Source of the DNA: an uncultured beta proteobacterium
Lineage (GTDB): Bacteria; Pseudomonadota; Gammaproteobacteria; Burkholderiales; SG8-39
Direction of reading: 5' to 3'
DNA length: 64,000 nt
Assembly: GCA_903928055.1 (NCBI GenBank)
Contig: CAIYPG010000076.1
Span: 1-64,000, forward strand
Shown here in pieces: positions 42,217 to 51,335 of the stretch; position 1 is the stretch's first letter; each line of letters starts with the position of its first letter. Below the pieces are notes generated by a model, which was not told the DNA's origin, did not search any database, and worked only from the letters and a program-made list of their open reading frames with translations. The translations under genes were made by a program, and so were the position numbers.

Positions 42217-43338
42217 ATGGCAGCAGGAAAGTCCGCCGCGCGGAAGCCGGAGCTCATCACCGCCGATTTCTTCGTCCCCCACATTTCCTGTGTGAAAGCA
42301 AACGCCGGGCAACTTGTCGGCCTGCATGTGCGCCAACGCGTGCTCACCAGTCCGGCCAAAGCACTGAGCGGTCCGGGCAAGGGACGCGTGGTGCTCTTCG
42401 TGCATGGCGGAAACGTGCCGGTGGTGCCCGCCTTCGACCTTGACTACAAGGACTACAGCTGGATGGCCCATCTCGCGAGGGCCGGCTTCAACGTCTACGG
42501 CATGGACCTGAGCGGCTACGGCGCCTCTCCCCGTCCCATGATGGATGACCCCGCCAATGTCGACGCGGAAGGCCAGCCGCTGCTGATACCGAAGCAGTTG
42601 AAGCGACGGACCGCGCCGAATTATCCGTTTGAGTCGCACACGATCCGCAGCGACTGGGCCGAAATCGATGCTGTCGTCGATTACCTCCGCCTTGTGAACG
42701 GTGTGAAGAAGGTGTCACTGGTGGGCTGGTCGGCAGGCGGGCCGCGCGTCGGCGGCTACATCTCGCAGCATCCGGACAAGGCCGATCGCGTGGTGCTGTT
42801 CGCCCCCTCGGAGCCCGATCCGAAGCTCAGGGACATTCCCGCCAACCCCGGACGCGGCGCACCCACCAAGATCCAGTCACGCCAGGACCTGGAAAAGAAC
42901 CGCTGGGATCCCAATATCGGGCGCCCAGGGCAGGTCGCCCCTGGCATACGCGATGTGATCTGGAAGCAGATATCAGCGTGGGATCCGATTGGCGCGAACT
43001 GGGGACCGCCCGGTCGGGGTGGTGTCATGCGCAGCCCCAACCGCACCCGCTCGGGCTGGACGCCGGAAATGGCAAGCAAGGTCAAGGCGCCTGTACTCAT
43101 CATCGCAGGCACACTGGATCGCCCCGAGGCGCGCCTGCGCGCCTATGGACATCTCACCGTCCGCGACAAGGCCTGCCTGCTCGTGGAGTCGGCCTCGCAT
43201 TTCATGAACTGGGAAAAGCAGCGCCACGTGCTGCATGCCGCCTCGCTGGAGTGGCTGGCGCACAGCCGCATCAACGGCCGGCGCAGCGGCAGGTTCAAGG
43301 CGGACTGGAACGGCCGCTATTCGCCGCTGAAGGACTGA
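42217..43338 (+). CDS. Alpha/beta hydrolase
   Basis: A 373-residue cytosolic alpha/beta-hydrolase-fold enzyme. The oxyanion segment is VVLFVHGGNVPVVP. The nucleophile elbow is VSLVGWSAGGPRVGG, with Ser in GWSAG. A probable acid is the Asp in IIAGTLDRPEARLR, and the catalytic His is in ESASHFMNWEKQRH. There is no signal peptide. The ATG at 42217 follows GCGAGGAGAAC and is the best start; a second ATG at 42148 is possible. It is divergent from the cupin-like and DsbA-like genes. The ester, lactone or thioester substrate is unknown. Confidence 0.9.
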   Translation: MAAGKSAARKPELITADFFVPHISCVKANAGQLVGLHVRQRVLTSPAKALSGPGKGRVVLFVHGGNVPVVPAFDLDYKDYSWMAHLARAGFNVYGMDLSGYGASPRPMMDDPANVDAEGQPLLIPKQLKRRTAPNYPFESHTIRSDWAEIDAVVDYLRLVNGVKKVSLVGWSAGGPRVGGYISQHPDKADRVVLFAPSEPDPKLRDIPANPGRGAPTKIQSRQDLEKNRWDPNIGRPGQVAPGIRDVIWKQISAWDPIGANWGPPGRGGVMRSPNRTRSGWTPEMASKVKAPVLIIAGTLDRPEARLRAYGHLTVRDKACLLVESASHFMNWEKQRHVLHAASLEWLAHSRINGRRSGRFKADWNGRYSPLKD

Positions 43339-43365
43339 CTGACCGGCGGCGGCCTGTGCGGGTGG

Positions 43366-44115
43366 TCAGCTGGCGTCAGGCCAGGTGGCCATCACCAGGC
43401 GGGAAAGGATGGCGCCCGCCGCACCGCGCAGGCTCAGGTTCGCGAGGCCCGACAGCCGCGTCGGCTCCGGATTGATTTCGATGACCTGGGCACCGCCGTG
43501 CATCGCCAGTTCCGGCAGTTGCGCCGCGGGATTGACGACCGACGACGTTCCGATCGAGAAGAACAGCTCGCAGTTTGAGGACGCATCCACTGCCGCGGTC
43601 ATGACCCGCTCCGGCAATGCCTCACCGAACCAGACCACGTCGGGCCGCAAGGGCGCACCGCAGCTTGCGCACAGCGGCGGACGCTCTTCATCACCATCAA
43701 CCGGCGACATGACAACGCCCTCCTCCAGGCACTTGTTGCGCATGATGCTGCCGTGGAGTTCAACAATGTTTTTGCTGCCGGCCCGGGCATGCAATCCGTC
43801 GACATTCTGCGTGATCAGCGTGAAGTCGGGAATCTTCCGCTCCATCCGGACCAGCGCCAGATGCCCGGCATTGGGCCCGGCTGCGGCAATGGTGCGGCGA
43901 CGCCATTCGTACCAGTCCCAGACGAGCTTCGGATCGCGCCTGAAGGCCGCCTCATTGGCCAGGTCCTCGGGACGAAAGCGTGACCACAGACCGGACTGCG
44001 GATCGCGAAAAGTCGGCACACCGCTCTCTGCGGAGATGCCGGCACCAGTCAGGACGGTGACGAGGCGCGCCGCACGAAGCGCGTGAACCAGTTCCTGTGG
44101 AAAGTCGGCAGACAT
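43366..44115 (-). CDS. cobB: NAD-dependent protein deacylase, Sir2 family
   Basis: A 249-residue sirtuin removing acyl groups from lysine with NAD. Motifs are VTVLTGAGISAESGVPTFRD, LITQNVDGLHARAG with the catalytic His in VELHGSI, and VVWFGEALPE. The zinc module has CASCG, but only one Cys (RNKCLEEG) where most relatives have a CxxC pair, so zinc binding is incomplete or uses another residue. In E. coli, CobB controls acetyl-CoA synthetase and other enzymes; no such target gene is adjacent. It follows mshN after 95 bp of AT-rich DNA. Confidence 0.92.
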   Translation of the reverse strand: MSADFPQELVHALRAARLVTVLTGAGISAESGVPTFRDPQSGLWSRFRPEDLANEAAFRRDPKLVWDWYEWRRRTIAAAGPNAGHLALVRMERKIPDFTLITQNVDGLHARAGSKNIVELHGSIMRNKCLEEGVVMSPVDGDEERPPLCASCGAPLRPDVVWFGEALPERVMTAAVDASSNCELFFSIGTSSVVNPAAQLPELAMHGGAQVIEINPEPTRLSGLANLSLRGAAGAILSRLVMATWPDAS

Positions 44116-44124
44116 TCAGAATTC

Positions 44125-44139
44125 GATAATAATTATTGT
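44125..44139. promoter_or_regulatory. Fur-box-like palindrome upstream of the sirtuin gene
   Basis: GATAATAATTATTGT sits 10-25 bp upstream of the sirtuin start in an AT-rich spacer (44116-44210). It contains the 10-bp palindrome AATAATTATT and resembles the Fur 7-1-7 core TGATAAT-N-ATTATCA, with mismatches at the ends. It could instead be a simple AT-rich promoter. Confidence 0.3.
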
Positions 44140-44210
44140 GTTAATTCGCTTGCACAAATGAAATTTAAACGAAATTGATCATAATTTTTCCTGAAAATCC
44201 AGGCATCGAC

Positions 44211-45515
44211 CTACTGCAGTTGCCGCAGTCGCTGATCGACATAGGCAAGCAGGTCGCCTCCCAGGTTGCCAGAGGTACGGGCTCGGCGGAAAGCCTCGGC
44301 CGCCTCCTTCTTGTGTCCTGAAGCTTCCTGCGAAATCCCCAGCCCCACCCACCACATGCCCGATTGCGGCGAGAGGCGCAGCGCCATCTGATACTCCTCG
44401 ATGGCATCCTTGTGGTTGCCCAGCCGCTGCTGCAGGGCGGCGATAAATGCGTGGTAATCGGCGTTGCCGCCTGCCGCCGGCGTGTACTTGCGCAGCAGCG
44501 TCAGCGCGCCGGCAACATCCTGCCGGTCCACCAGGATGCGCGCGGCCAGCATTGCAAATCCGGTATTGGTTGGATCAAGGTCCAGGCCACGCTGCAGCAG
44601 GACCACTGCTTCGTCAAGACGCCGTTGCTCGACCAGCAGCGCCACCAGTGTCTGGCGCGCGGCATCGTAGCTGGCATCGGCCGCAAGCGCTGCACGCAAA
44701 CCTTCCATTCCCTCGGACATGCGCCCCTGGTTGACGAGGCCGACCGCGCGGCGATATTCCGATTCGGCTCGCTCACGAGTCGTGGCCGACACGCGTTTGT
44801 CGATGCGTCCTTCAGTCGACGCAGTTGCGACACCTGGAACAACCGGCGCCACGCGTGCCATTGCCTGCGCCGTTGCTGGCGTTCTTGCCGGCGCCTTTGC
44901 CGAGTCTTCCGCCATCACAGTTGCTACGGATTTGGCTGCTGATGGGGCCGCCGGGCCGGGAATGGCTGCAGGCGTCCTGGCAGGCGCCGCAGCCTGAACG
45001 GCAGCTCTTGGTGCACGCATGGTGATCGGAGTCCTGATTTCCGTTGCCAGTTTCAGCATGTCGAGCTTGGGCGGCGGCGCTGGCGCAGCCGCGACGGGGG
45101 GCCGGGTAACCTCTGCTGGGGCGGGGGCCGGGACCTGTACGGGCATGGATTCCACGACAGGCGATGACGGTGGCTGCACATTTTCAGCCTGCGAGCCACT
45201 GGCAGCCGGTGGCCCGGACGATTCCGGTGGCAACGACGCAACGGACGGTGCCGCCACCCTGGACGGCGTACGCAATGCCAGTTCATTGACGACCGGGCGC
45301 GGAGTCAACTGCCACATCACCCAAGCCAGCCAGGCAATCGCCAGCAGCATCACTCCCGCCATCGCCCACCAGAACAATTCCGAACCGACGCGCGCCGCCT
45401 TTACCGGCCTCAGGTTTGATGCCAGCGTGGATGCCAGCGGACTGGTGCTTGCCTGCCCTGCCTGCGGGGCATGGCGCTTGTCCAGGTCCTGAAGCATCTT
45501 GTTGATGAGGCTCAT
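44211..45515 (-). CDS. mshN: MSHA biogenesis protein MshN-like, TPR protein
   Basis: A 434-residue protein. The start MSLINKMLQDLDKRHAP is the characteristic MshN N-terminus. A transmembrane helix follows (about 45-65), then a long Pro/Ala-rich periplasmic linker, then tetratricopeptide repeats in the last 180 residues (ERAESEYRRAVGLVNQGRMS, ALAADASYDAARQTLVALLV, HKDAIEEYQMALRLSPQSG). It is a structural component of the MSHA-type pilus assembly machine. The ATG overlaps the mshM stop by 4 bp. It is the last gene of the msh block here; mshE, mshG and the pilin genes that usually follow are absent. Confidence 0.9.
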   Translation of the reverse strand: MSLINKMLQDLDKRHAPQAGQASTSPLASTLASNLRPVKAARVGSELFWWAMAGVMLLAIAWLAWVMWQLTPRPVVNELALRTPSRVAAPSVASLPPESSGPPAASGSQAENVQPPSSPVVESMPVQVPAPAPAEVTRPPVAAAPAPPPKLDMLKLATEIRTPITMRAPRAAVQAAAPARTPAAIPGPAAPSAAKSVATVMAEDSAKAPARTPATAQAMARVAPVVPGVATASTEGRIDKRVSATTRERAESEYRRAVGLVNQGRMSEGMEGLRAALAADASYDAARQTLVALLVEQRRLDEAVVLLQRGLDLDPTNTGFAMLAARILVDRQDVAGALTLLRKYTPAAGGNADYHAFIAALQQRLGNHKDAIEEYQMALRLSPQSGMWWVGLGISQEASGHKKEAAEAFRRARTSGNLGGDLLAYVDQRLRQLQ

Positions 45516-46402
45516 CGGATCAGTACCCAGCCGGCGCTGGAGAAGGCGACGCAAGCCAGCACCAGCCAGACCCATGTCTGCCGCCAGCCAAAAGATGCCG
45601 GCGTATCGCGTATCGCCGACCTTGCCTGCGCCCAACCCACTTTGCGCACGCCCTCGCCATAGGCCAGCATCAGCGCCTTGTTCGCAAGGATATTGATGAG
45701 CCGCGGCACGCCGCCGCTGGCCCGGAAAATGGCCCATACCGCGGCCTTGCTGAATACCGGCTCACTGCTGTAACCGGCGACTGCCAGGCGATGCGCCAGG
45801 TAATGTCCGACTTCCGCGCGGGTCAGCTTGCCGAGGTGGTGCTGGAAGGTGATGCGCTGGCGCAACTGGCGGATCGAATCATGCGCGAGCTTTTCGTCAA
45901 GCTCGGGCTGCCCGAACAGGATCACCTGCAGCAGCTTGCGCTTTTCAGTTTCAAGATTCGTGAGCAGGCGCAGTGTTTCCAGTGTTTCAATGGGCATGGC
46001 CTGACATTCGTCAAGGCAGACAATCACCCGTTTTTTCTTTCGCGCAAAATCCAGCAATGAATGGTTGATCGCCTTGATCAGCGAATGCTGGTCGAGGTCC
46101 CCTGCCACCTTGACATCCAGTTCGTCCGACAACGCCAGCAGCAGCGTGCGCGGCTCCAGGTTGGGGTTCGGGATATAGGCGCTGACCCAGTTGTCATCCA
46201 GCGTGGAGAGCAGCTTGCGACACAGCAGCGTCTTGCCGGTGCCGACATCGCCGGTCATCTTGATGAAACCTTCGCCGTTTGCCAGCGCCACCAGCAGCGT
46301 GTTGAGCCCCTCCTGGATGCTGATGCATCCATAGAAGAAACTCGTGTCCGGGGTGATCCCGAACGGCGGCTCACGCAGCCCGAAGTGGCGGAGGTAGATC
46401 AC
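45512..46402 (-). CDS. mshM: MSHA biogenesis ATPase MshM (ExeA/GspA-like AAA protein)
   Basis: A 296-residue AAA ATPase. The start MIYLRHFGLREPPFGITPDT is typical of ExeA/MshM proteins. Walker A is MTGDVGTGKTLLCRKLL and Walker B is VIVCLDECQAMP. A C-terminal membrane helix follows (WVWLVLACVAFSSAGWVLI). ExeA uses such a domain to help insert the secretin through the cell wall; MshM probably does the same for MshL. It lacks a peptidoglycan-binding domain. It overlaps mshL and mshN by 4 bp each. Confidence 0.92.
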   Translation of the reverse strand: MIYLRHFGLREPPFGITPDTSFFYGCISIQEGLNTLLVALANGEGFIKMTGDVGTGKTLLCRKLLSTLDDNWVSAYIPNPNLEPRTLLLALSDELDVKVAGDLDQHSLIKAINHSLLDFARKKKRVIVCLDECQAMPIETLETLRLLTNLETEKRKLLQVILFGQPELDEKLAHDSIRQLRQRITFQHHLGKLTRAEVGHYLAHRLAVAGYSSEPVFSKAAVWAIFRASGGVPRLINILANKALMLAYGEGVRKVGWAQARSAIRDTPASFGWRQTWVWLVLACVAFSSAGWVLIR

Positions 46403-48114
46403 CGGACGGAGCCCTGGGCCGCTGATGCAGCACCATAGGACTGGAGTCGGTCGCGTGTTTCCTGGAGGTTCTGGTCCCAGTCGCGATCGCTCTGGATCAC
46501 CGTGGGCTTGATCAGAATCACCAGCTCCTTCTTGATTGCGGAGCGCACGCGGTTGCCGAACGCAGCACCGACACCCGGGGCATCCTGCGCACCGGGAATG
46601 CCGGATTTGCCCGCCTCGAAGCTGATCTGCATCAGCCCGCCCAGCGCGATGATGTTTCCGTCCTGGACCCGCACCATGGTGTCCGTCTCATTGATCGTCG
46701 TCTTGGCGATGGTGAGCTCCTGCTGGCCGAGGCCGGCGCCGAAATTGAACGATAACGTCCCGTTGTCCACCCTGCTCACCAGCGGATGGATATGCAGAAG
46801 AATGTTTCCCTCGTCATCGACCTGGGGAGTGATGTCAAGCGAGACGCCGGAGAAATAGGAAGAGAGCGTTGGCGTGAAGCTGACGCCGGTCTGTGCACCG
46901 GTTGTTGCATTCACAACCGGAGTGGCCTGGACCTGGCTGACATAGTTCTGGTCGAGGCCGACCTTGAGCACGGCCTTCTGGTTGTTGAGCGTTGCCACGC
47001 GCGGACTGGACAACACCTGGATATTGCCCTGCGACTCGAGGAACGTGAGCAACAGGGAAAAATCCTGCGCCTGAAACGCGAGCCCCATCGCCGCCGATCC
47101 GGCAGAGCCCGCCGCAGCAGTCAATGCCGCCGCAGGCGAAAAGGTTGACGCCGGCGTCGAACTGCCAGCCCTCACACCCAGGCCCAATGATCCGGACGAT
47201 GCTCCCAGTCCCGGCACGTTCCGTGCCGATGCAAGGGCCGCCCAGTTCACCCCGGACTGGGTTCCTTCGCTGAGCGTCACTTCGACGATCTTCGCCTCCA
47301 GTACGACCTGGCGCTCCACCGCGATGCGCATGGCCTTGAGGTAGGACTCCACTGCACGCAATTCGTCAGGCATGGCGCGCACAAGCACTACACCACTCTG
47401 GGAATTGACAATCACGTTCCGACCATCGACGGTACCGATCAAGGCCCGCAGAGAAGTGGTCAGGTCCGCCCAGAAATCGCTCTGTGTCCTCATGGAAACC
47501 GACGATGCCCCGGTCCCTGCAACCCCTCCCGGCTGTCCCGGAACATTGGTCGCTCCGACATTGGTCTGGGCCGCTGTCTGACCGGTATTCGTCGCAGTAC
47601 TGTTGTTCCCGGAACTGACGGACATGTTGCTGGTGCCACTTCGCGTGCCAACCAGATAATTCACCTGGAACATCCGGGTCTGCATTCCGGCGGCCTGTAC
47701 ATACACACGAGTCCCGTCGATCCGGTATTCATAGCCGTAGACCTCGCGGATGGCTTCCAGCGCCTCACGCACGGTCACATCCTTGAGCGTCACTGACACC
47801 ATTCCGGACACTGCAGGATGCACCACCATGCTGTAGCGCGTTCCTGACACGATGGAAAGGAACACCTGCTGGGCCGGTGCATTGTTGACCACCAGGTCAA
47901 ACCGAGGCTCGACCGGAACCAGCGGCTGTGCGTCCAACTCCGCACGCAACGGCGGCAGCAAGGCCTCATTGACCGCAGCCGATTGCTGCGGCGGCTGCAC
48001 GTCCCGCTTTGCCTCCATCTCCTGAATGATGCGTGGGCTCACGCGATCGGAAACAGGTGGCGGCGCTGCACATGCCGTCATTAGCACAGACAACACCAGC
48101 AATGACTTCTTCAT
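46399..48114 (-). CDS. mshL: Pilus secretin MshL
   Basis: A 571-residue outer-membrane secretin lipoprotein. The signal peptide has lipobox LSVLMTAC. A secretin/TonB short N-terminal domain follows (YSMVVHPAVSGMVSVTLKDV, TVREALEAIREVYGYEYRID). The C-terminal secretin core contains LLTFLESQGNIQVLSSPRVATLNNQKA, LDITPQVDDEGNILLHIHPL and a final GALGGLMQ-like segment (NIIALGGLMQISFE). A Ser/Asn/Thr-rich insertion lies at about residues 160-205. It forms the gated ring through which an MSHA-type pilus leaves the cell. Confidence 0.95.
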   Translation of the reverse strand: MKKSLLVLSVLMTACAAPPPVSDRVSPRIIQEMEAKRDVQPPQQSAAVNEALLPPLRAELDAQPLVPVEPRFDLVVNNAPAQQVFLSIVSGTRYSMVVHPAVSGMVSVTLKDVTVREALEAIREVYGYEYRIDGTRVYVQAAGMQTRMFQVNYLVGTRSGTSNMSVSSGNNSTATNTGQTAAQTNVGATNVPGQPGGVAGTGASSVSMRTQSDFWADLTTSLRALIGTVDGRNVIVNSQSGVVLVRAMPDELRAVESYLKAMRIAVERQVVLEAKIVEVTLSEGTQSGVNWAALASARNVPGLGASSGSLGLGVRAGSSTPASTFSPAAALTAAAGSAGSAAMGLAFQAQDFSLLLTFLESQGNIQVLSSPRVATLNNQKAVLKVGLDQNYVSQVQATPVVNATTGAQTGVSFTPTLSSYFSGVSLDITPQVDDEGNILLHIHPLVSRVDNGTLSFNFGAGLGQQELTIAKTTINETDTMVRVQDGNIIALGGLMQISFEAGKSGIPGAQDAPGVGAAFGNRVRSAIKKELVILIKPTVIQSDRDWDQNLQETRDRLQSYGAASAAQGSVR

Positions 48115-48518
48115 TTGGTTATCCCCCGCGGCTGGCGCGGCGTCAGCACTGCCTTGGTGTCCGACTGGACACCGGTTCGCTTCTCGATATTGCCATAGAG
48201 CCTGATTTTCTCGATCAGTCCGCCATTACGCGTCGTGACCTCGGAATCGGTAATTCCGACGACGGTTGCATCCCCCAGCTTGCCACCCAATTTGCTGGTC
48301 TGTCCATTGGCCGTTACCTCCTTGCGACTGGATGACAGAATGATGACCTGCCCACCACCGGCTGCCGGCACTGCAACGGCAGCCGCATTTCCCGTGGGCA
48401 TCAGAAACTCCGCCGGCGGGCGCGTCGGATCAATCAATCCCTGTGCAGCAGCAAGCGTGCCGGTCACCGCGAGCAAAAGCACAGCGCAAAGAATACGGGC
48501 GGTCAAAGCGCCAGCCAT
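48111..48518 (-). CDS. mshK: MSHA biogenesis protein MshK-like
   Basis: A 135-residue exported protein. The signal peptide is MAGALTARILCAVLLLAVTG with cleavage after AAAQG. The mature segment starts LIDPTRPP, the hallmark of MshK and PilP-like proteins. A small beta domain with a conserved loop follows (VIILSSSRKEVTANGQTSKLGGK). PilP-like proteins bridge the inner-membrane alignment complex to the secretin. It overlaps mshJ by 16 bp and mshL by 4 bp. Confidence 0.85.
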   Translation of the reverse strand: MAGALTARILCAVLLLAVTGTLAAAQGLIDPTRPPAEFLMPTGNAAAVAVPAAGGGQVIILSSSRKEVTANGQTSKLGGKLGDATVVGITDSEVTTRNGGLIEKIRLYGNIEKRTGVQSDTKAVLTPRQPRGITK

Positions 48519-49153
48519 GTCTTGTCCGGACTGAAGGTGAACAGGGAGATTTTCAATGTGGTGACCGGGTAGGCCGCACTGAGATCCACCCCACCCCAGA
48601 ATACTTTGGCAGGCAGATGCTCCAGGTCGGCCAGGTAAGAGACCAGATCCAGATAACCTCCGGACAAGGTCAGTTCGATGCCATGCCGGTACATTTGCCC
48701 GGCACCCTGTCCTTGCGCATTGCCGATGCTCTCCGGCGGCAAGGTCACCAACGCCGCGAGTTGAAGATGATGGTTGCGACGCAGTACCTCGCCCAGCAGC
48801 TCCGCCATGCGGTCCGGCGGAACAAGTTGCTTGCGGCGTTCGCTGATACTCCTGTCCAGTTCGGCAAGCTGACCGCGCAAGGCGGAAAGCCTTGCAGAGG
48901 ACTCATTGCCCGAACCGGCGACCTTTGCACGCGCCAGCGCCTCCAGTTGCACGTTCCAGGACCTCATCTCTTCCTGTTGCGACTCGATCCGGCGCAGCTT
49001 GTCCGCACGCTCCGTCAATCGCGATGAAATAAAGGTATTGAAGCACCAGCCCACCAGAATGGCGGCGGCAGCCAGAAAAATCAGGGCACGCTCGCGCAGG
49101 CTCATCGCATCGACGCGATCGAGATAAGCACGCAATACGGCCGGCATGACCAT
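48503..49153 (-). CDS. mshJ: MSHA biogenesis protein MshJ-like (PilO/GspM type)
   Basis: A 216-residue bitopic membrane protein. A short cytosolic start (about 22 residues) is followed by one helix (ERALIFLAAAAILVGWCFN), a coiled coil (LTERADKLRRIESQQEEMRS) and a small periplasmic ferredoxin-like domain with LSGGYLDLVSYLADLEHLP, then AKVFWGGVDL. This is the PilO/GspM-like alignment subunit. The reading frame could start at a TTG overlapping the mshI stop (49159), but the ATG at 49153 is more likely. Confidence 0.85.
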   Translation of the reverse strand: MVMPAVLRAYLDRVDAMSLRERALIFLAAAAILVGWCFNTFISSRLTERADKLRRIESQQEEMRSWNVQLEALARAKVAGSGNESSARLSALRGQLAELDRSISERRKQLVPPDRMAELLGEVLRRNHHLQLAALVTLPPESIGNAQGQGAGQMYRHGIELTLSGGYLDLVSYLADLEHLPAKVFWGGVDLSAAYPVTTLKISLFTFSPDKTWLAL

Positions 49154-49155
49154 AC

Positions 49156-49752
49156 TCAATTGACCTTGCTCTGCTGCGGCTGCGGTTCAGCGGGCAGCGG
49201 CGCGTTGACGGCATTGACGGGCTCGGCTGATGAAACCAGTGAAAACTCGACAAAGGACGACACCGGCTTGCCCGTGCCCGCCGCCAATTCACGTCTCGAC
49301 AATTCCAGGCGCTCGAAAGGCCGCCCCTTCAGGACGGGCTCAAGCCCCAGCAACTGTATGTATTCCGGAAGCAATTCAGCACTCGTGGCGCGCCCCTTGA
49401 CCGTCATCTGGCCACCACCCGCATCAACATGAATGCCGGTCAACCAGACTCCGCTCAGCGGCCGCCTTGCGAACGCAGAGAGAAATGCCGAATATCCCGC
49501 GCTCGCCTCCGCACTGCCCGCCCGCAGCTCTGCGAGCATGGCCTGCCGTGCTGCAATGTTCTTTTCGAGTTCCTTGGATTCGGCATCGACCGCCTGCGCC
49601 GCCGCATCGGGTGACAGTTCCGCCGAAAGCTTGTTGAAACGCTCCTGCTGCTGCGTATGCGTACGAGCCGTTTCTTCCGCTCGGAGCGCCAAAGAAGTAC
49701 GTTGAACTTCTATGTAGGCATAGAAGATCCCGAGCCCCAGCACCAGCAACAC
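49156..49752 (-). pseudogene. mshI: MSHA biogenesis protein MshI (PilN-like), 5'-truncated
   Basis: The frame begins inside the transmembrane helix (LLVLGLGIFYAYIEVQ) and continues with a coiled coil and PilN-like periplasmic domain (FLSAFARRPLSGVWLTGIHV, LIQL-like YIQLLGLEPVLKG). The conserved N-terminus of PilN-like proteins (a short cytosolic segment with INLFNP or similar) is missing. An in-frame TGA lies four codons upstream (49762-49764), and beyond it the DNA belongs to the PglL-like gene. Translation could start at the GTG at 49752, giving 198 residues with a clipped helix that may still insert. I read it as a truncation product. Confidence 0.7.
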
Positions 49753-50603
49753 GCCAAACCATCACCACCGCGCGGAACGGCATCGCCGGCGGGACCCAGC
49801 CGAAAAAGGACAAACACTGAAAGCATCACCCCCGCAAATACGATGACTCGCAGTCGCGTTGACTTGTGCATGGCTTCAGCCCTGGACGCGAACCATATTG
49901 AGGCCAGGAGAATAATTGCCAGATACACCCAAGCCCCGCGTGAGCCGGCATACGCCATCGCCACCGCCATGGGAATCGCCAGCAAAAATCCCGTCACAAT
50001 GCCGATCCGTCGCAAGGCAATCAGAAAGCCGACTGACGCAATACCGCAGGCAACATAGTTTGCAAAAAGATTGCGTTGCGCCAGCACCCCGTACATTCCG
50101 GCCAGCGGCGCTCCTTCCACAAGGCGCCCAAAGATTGTCTCGATCTGAAAGAACTGCATGTATCCCGTAATGGCCACCAGCCAGCCACCAGCCGCAATGA
50201 ATCCGGCCAGCACGCAACTCGCGCGCTCCAGACCAAAGCGTTCACGCAGTCCGGCTCCAGACCATACGAGAATCGCTGCCCAAAGTGCATACATGACACC
50301 AAGTACGCTGCGCTGGGGATAGGCAACCAACCCAATCGATATCTGGAAAAACAGTACGACGCACAACCCGAACAATGACAACGACAGCCAAGGCAGCAGC
50401 GGCGGGTCATCACCCATCCTCAACAATACGGATGCAACCACAAGCAAGCCAATAAGAAATGCCATCCACTCGCCATAAAACGTCAATAGCGGATAGTCAT
50501 GATATGGAAAGATGAATGGCAAGAAAACGGCCAGCCCGGCAAGCACCAAACTCGGAGATGCAAGATGCCAACGTCTTCTTATTTCCAACAATCCCGATGA
50601 CAT
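49710..50603 (-). pseudogene. PglL-like O-oligosaccharyltransferase, 3'-truncated
   Basis: Membrane protein of the Wzy_C/PglL family, which transfers lipid-linked sugars to pilins or other exported proteins. About eight hydrophobic helices are seen, with the family segments LAQRNLFANYVACG and GSRGAWVYLA. Family members are about 550-600 residues, but this frame ends after about 297, in a non-homologous tail (RGGDGLACCWCWGSGSSMPT) that is the mshI DNA read in another frame. The second periplasmic loop and C-terminus are therefore missing. The ATG at 50603 is preferred, 34 nt after a TATACT; the frame is open to 50702. Confidence 0.7.
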
Positions 50604-50765
50604 ATGCCGTTGCACCAAATTCCACGCAAAGATTTGAGTATAACGAGCCTTGCCAAGGGTAGCGGCAATTTGATCACCAAAGGCGAGCACTCTTGTCATC
50701 AAAGGGACGGTGTACAGGTATGATATGGATCACTGCACTGCCAAATTCCTGAACACGACGGCCGA

Positions 50766-51320
50766 ATGAACTACTGTGATAACTGCGGCGCCAAAGTCGC
50801 CATCCGAATCCCCGCCGGAGACGATAAGCCACGCCACGTATGCGACAACTGCGGCACCATCCATTACCGCAATCCGCTCATGGTGATCGGGTCGATCCCC
50901 GAGTGGGAGGACAAGATACTGCTCTGCAAGCGCGCCATCGAGCCCCGGCTGGGCAAATGGACCCTGCCTGCAGGTTTCATGGAGCTTGGAGAATCGACCG
51001 CAGAGGCAGCTTCTCGCGAAACGCTGGAAGAGGCCAACGCCCGCATTGAAATCACCGGAATCTACACGCTGCTGTCAGTACCGCATGTCAATCAGGTGCA
51101 CATCTTCTACCGCGCAAGATTGCTGGACCTCGATTTCGGTCCGGGCACCGAAAGCCTTGAGGTCGCGCTGTTCCGTGAGGACGAGATTCCCTGGGAAGAA
51201 ATCGCGTTCCGCACCATTACGACGACCCTGCGACATTACTACGCCGACCGCAAGGCGCGTGACTTCCAGGTGCACACCGGCGACATCCTTCCGCAGTCGA
51301 AATCAGTCCGGAGCAGCTGA
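50766..51320 (+). CDS. Nudix hydrolase with N-terminal zinc ribbon
   Basis: A 184-residue cytosolic Nudix protein. An N-terminal four-Cys zinc ribbon (YCDNCGAK...HVCDNCGTIHYRNP) resembles that of NADH pyrophosphatase. The Nudix box is GFMELGESTAEAASRETLEE followed by ANARI; it matches Gx5Ex7REUxEExGU except that Asn replaces the final Gly. All acidic metal ligands are kept. Proteins of this type hydrolyse NADH, ADP-ribose or related nucleoside diphosphates. The precise substrate is unknown. Confidence 0.9.
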   Translation: MNYCDNCGAKVAIRIPAGDDKPRHVCDNCGTIHYRNPLMVIGSIPEWEDKILLCKRAIEPRLGKWTLPAGFMELGESTAEAASRETLEEANARIEITGIYTLLSVPHVNQVHIFYRARLLDLDFGPGTESLEVALFREDEIPWEEIAFRTITTTLRHYYADRKARDFQVHTGDILPQSKSVRSS

Positions 51321-51335
51321 TTCGGGCCACGCAAC

